From assembly GCA_002320455.1 (NCBI GenBank), contig DCKU01000183.1, positions 1 to 27,714 on the forward strand: a DNA stretch of 27,714 bases, written 5' to 3'. Both the position numbers and the translations under genes were made by a program. Source of the stretch: Salinisphaera sp. UBA1666. GTDB taxonomy: Bacteria > Pseudomonadota > Gammaproteobacteria > Nevskiales > Salinisphaeraceae. The notes beneath the pieces were generated by a model. The model searched no databases. It was not told where the DNA came from and worked only from the letters and a program-made list of their open reading frames with translations. Position 1 is the stretch's first letter; each line of letters begins with the position of its first letter. Of this stretch, positions 25,956 to 27,714 are shown in pieces.

Positions 25956-26786
25956 TTAATAGATCTGGAGCGGCTCAGGACCGGTCGGCGGCGCGAACAA
26001 TTGGTCCAGCTCGGCCAGATCCTCGGCGTCGAGTTGCCAGTGCGCGGCTTCGGCGTTGTCGATCACGCGCTCTGGCGTGCTCGACTTGGGGATGGCCAGG
26101 ACGTCGTCGTCCTTGAGCAGCCATGCCAGACAAACCTGGGCCACGCTCATGTCGCGGTCTGCGGCAAAGCGGGCCAGACCGTCATGATCGAACAGTGCCC
26201 CGCCGTCGAACGGCGAGTAGGCCATCGTCACCCGTGCGCCGGCGCGCATCCAGCCGGCCAGATCCCACTCGATGCCGCGCTGGGCCAGGTTATATAGCAC
26301 CTGATTGACCTGCATGCTGCGGCCCCCGGCTTGAACGAACGCGTCGCAGTCGTCGCGGTCGAGGTTGCTCACCCCGTAGTGGCGGATCTTGCCGTCGGCC
26401 TGCAAGCGCTCAAAGGCGCGAATCGTCTCGGCATACGGCGTGGCTCCGGGCCAGTGCAGCAGGTAGAGATCCAGCCAGTCGGTGCCCAAACGCCGCAGGC
26501 TGGCCTCGCAGGCTGCGATGGTATCGGTAAAGCCGGCGTTGCTCGGCAGTACCTTGCTGACCAGATAGACCTCGTCGCGTCGATCGGCGATCGCCTCGCC
26601 GACCAGCGATTCGGCAGCACCCGCGCCGTACATCTCAGCGGTGTCGATCACACGCATGCCACAATCAATGCCGGCGCGCAGGGCCGCGATCTCCTGGTCG
26701 CGATACTCGCGGGCGTCCCCCATGTGCCAGGTGCCCTGGCCGAGTGCTGCGACTTCGTCACCACCGGGCATTCGGATATGTTTCAT
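25956..26786 (-). CDS. Aldo/keto reductase
   Basis: NAD(P)H-dependent oxidoreductase of the aldo/keto reductase superfamily with a TIM-barrel fold. The 276-aa product has the catalytic tetrad D48 and Y53 (IDTAEMYG), K78 (LVSKVLP) and H111 (LLHWPG). NADPH-site residues lie near AIPKSSTPERVIDN. It begins MKHIRMPGG at the ATG at 26786; the frame runs up to a TTG at 26804 but the family N terminus supports the shorter form. Substrate is unknown. It converges with dnaE2 (34 nt gap) and diverges from the ATL gene. Confidence 0.92.
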   Translation of the reverse strand: MKHIRMPGGDEVAALGQGTWHMGDAREYRDQEIAALRAGIDCGMRVIDTAEMYGAGAAESLVGEAIADRRDEVYLVSKVLPSNAGFTDTIAACEASLRRLGTDWLDLYLLHWPGATPYAETIRAFERLQADGKIRHYGVSNLDRDDCDAFVQAGGRSMQVNQVLYNLAQRGIEWDLAGWMRAGARVTMAYSPFDGGALFDHDGLARFAADRDMSVAQVCLAWLLKDDDVLAIPKSSTPERVIDNAEAAHWQLDAEDLAELDQLFAPPTGPEPLQIY

Positions 26787-26872
26787 GAACACACAAGACA
26801 ACAATCGAATAACGTGTTGCCGAGTCTGATGCGCAGGCGGCCCGCGAGCAACGCGAGAGCGATATCGAATTG

Positions 26873-27184
26873 ATGGCCGCCGACAATTTCACGAGCGCCG
26901 TGCACGCCCTGGTTGCGCGTATTCCGCGCGGCCAAGTCGCCACGTACGGCGATCTGGCCGCTTATGCCGGGCGCCCGCGCGCTGCCCGCCAGGCCGGCTA
27001 TGCGATGCATCGCTGTCCGCCCGCGTTACCCTGGCATCGGGTCATCAATGCCCGTGGCGCGCTGTCGCTGGCACCGGGCACCACCGGCTATCTCACCCAG
27101 CGTCGACGCCTCGAGGACGAAGGTGTGGTGTTCATCGGCGGGCGCGTCGAGCTGTCGCGCTATCGCTGGCCGGGCCCGGGATAA
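26873..27184 (+). CDS. Alkyltransferase-like (ATL) DNA-damage protein
   Basis: Small homologue of O6-methylguanine-DNA methyltransferase that binds alkylated guanine without removing the alkyl group and hands it to nucleotide excision repair. The 103-aa product has the DNA-binding IPRGQVATYGDLAAYAG (17-33), the arginine finger region PRAARQAG (35-42) and PWHRVINARG (53-62). The active-site Cys of PCHRV is replaced by Trp54, the defining ATL change. It begins at ATG 26873 (TTG 26870 is one codon earlier). E. coli YbaZ is the closest well-known relative. Confidence 0.93.
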   Translation: MAADNFTSAVHALVARIPRGQVATYGDLAAYAGRPRAARQAGYAMHRCPPALPWHRVINARGALSLAPGTTGYLTQRRRLEDEGVVFIGGRVELSRYRWPGPG

Positions 27185-27262
27185 ACGGCTCCGCATAACC
27201 CCTGATGCCCTGGCGGCATAATCCGCGCATGATTGCGACATCATCCCTTACCGCGGTGTACC

Positions 27263-27714
27263 GTGATCGATAGCGCTTGGCTGGGCGCCTCACCGACCCA
27301 TCTCGCGACAATGCTCGTTTCAGCGCTTGGCATTTACGCGGCGCTCTTGTTGTGTACCCGGCTATCTGGGCTGCGCAGCTTTTCGAAGATGTCGAGCTTC
27401 GACTTCGCTATTACCGTGGCGTTTGGCTCGATCGTTGCCTCGACGTTGCTGGCCGAGAGCCCGGCGCTTGTCACCGGCGTCGGCGGGCTGGTGGTCCTGT
27501 TTCTCATCCAGGCGATCACCGCCTTCGCCCGACGTCGTAGTTACCGCATCGAGCGGCTCGTGGGCAACGAGCCGCTGCTACTCATGGCCGGCCCGGATCT
27601 TCTGCCCGCCAATCTGGATGCCGCGCGGGTCACGGTTGACGATATTCGCGCGAAATTGCGTTTGGGCCTGTTGAGGTTTCATACGAGCGCCGCGTTGGCG
27701 TCCGCAAATCGTGT
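27263..27714 (+). CDS. DUF421 (YetF/YcaP-like) membrane protein, 5' part
   Basis: Partial at the window end; 150 codons are visible with no stop. Three membrane spans occur, around LATMLVSALGIYAALLLCTR, FAITVAFGSIVASTLLAES and GVGGLVVLFLIQAITAFA. The conserved DUF421 sequence LRSFSKMSSFDFAITVAFGS lies between the first two. The soluble part starts after the third span (NEPLLLMAGPDLLPANLDAARVTVDDIRAKLR). The start is probably GTG at 27263; an in-frame ATG at 27311 would remove only the first 16 residues. There is no obvious Shine-Dalgarno. A CATAAT at 27217-27222 is a weak -10 candidate. The function of this family is poorly known. Confidence 0.85.
   Translation, partial: MIDSAWLGASPTHLATMLVSALGIYAALLLCTRLSGLRSFSKMSSFDFAITVAFGSIVASTLLAESPALVTGVGGLVVLFLIQAITAFARRRSYRIERLVGNEPLLLMAGPDLLPANLDAARVTVDDIRAKLRLGLLRFHTSAALASANR

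Noticed and set aside
26873..27184. Methylguanine methyltransferase (ogt)
   Set aside because: The catalytic Cys of PCHRV is Trp (PWHRV) and the N-terminal domain is absent, which defines ATL proteins.
27630..27714. A possible frameshift near the end of the DUF421 fragment
   Set aside because: The last 15-20 residues match the family less well, but the gene is cut by the window end and too little remains to judge.

Overview
The window looks like chromosomal DNA of a GC-rich gammaproteobacterium. Gene content and order (fabD-fabG-acpP-fabF-pabC-mltG-tmk-holB, nudJ-mnmA-hflD, a FadE-type acyl-CoA dehydrogenase, an AcnA-type aconitase, Amn) fit that class. A Salinisphaera-like or Nevskiales-like host is my guess from the style of the proteins, not something the sequence proves. 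I see no phage, insertion sequence, CRISPR array, tRNA or rRNA. No gene-free gap exceeds about 260 bases.

Layout. (1) 21-3225: fadE (minus) diverges from a TetR-family regulator (plus), with a perfect TGAAA-N5-TTTCA inverted repeat between them. (2) 3238-11538: a tight ten-gene minus-strand operon, in transcription order fabD, fabG, acpP, fabF, pabB, pabC, mltG, tmk, holB (nine CDSs plus the acpP carrier counted among them). It joins fatty-acid initiation and elongation, p-aminobenzoate synthesis, peptidoglycan termination, dTMP phosphorylation and the clamp-loader delta' subunit. pabB sits inside the usual fabF-pabC junction, and four of its genes start with GTG or TTG. (3) 11707-13912: plus-strand nudJ-like, mnmA and hflD, each junction overlapping by 1-4 nt. 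(4) 14038-17260: acnA, then a tandem hairpin/terminator, then a translationally coupled pair of small membrane proteins (107 aa and only 25 aa). (5) 17295-20343: amn (minus), a small exported EF-hand protein (plus), and an M19 dipeptidase (minus). (6) 20488-25921: a complete SOS mutagenesis cassette, imuA-imuB-dnaE2, behind a near-consensus LexA box that covers the predicted -10 and ends 2 nt before the start codon. (7) 25956-27714: an aldo/keto reductase (minus), an alkyltransferase-like (ATL) DNA-damage protein (plus), and the first part of a DUF421 membrane protein (plus) cut by the window end.

How the genes work together. The operon at 3238-11538 couples membrane-lipid supply with cell-wall and DNA-replication functions, as in many gammaproteobacteria. 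The imu cassette gives damage-inducible translesion synthesis; the ATL protein about 1 kb downstream handles O6-alkylguanine, so this end of the window is enriched for DNA-damage tolerance. fadE and its divergent TetR neighbour are a plausible acyl-CoA-responsive pair. The least explained element is the small membrane-protein pair after acnA.
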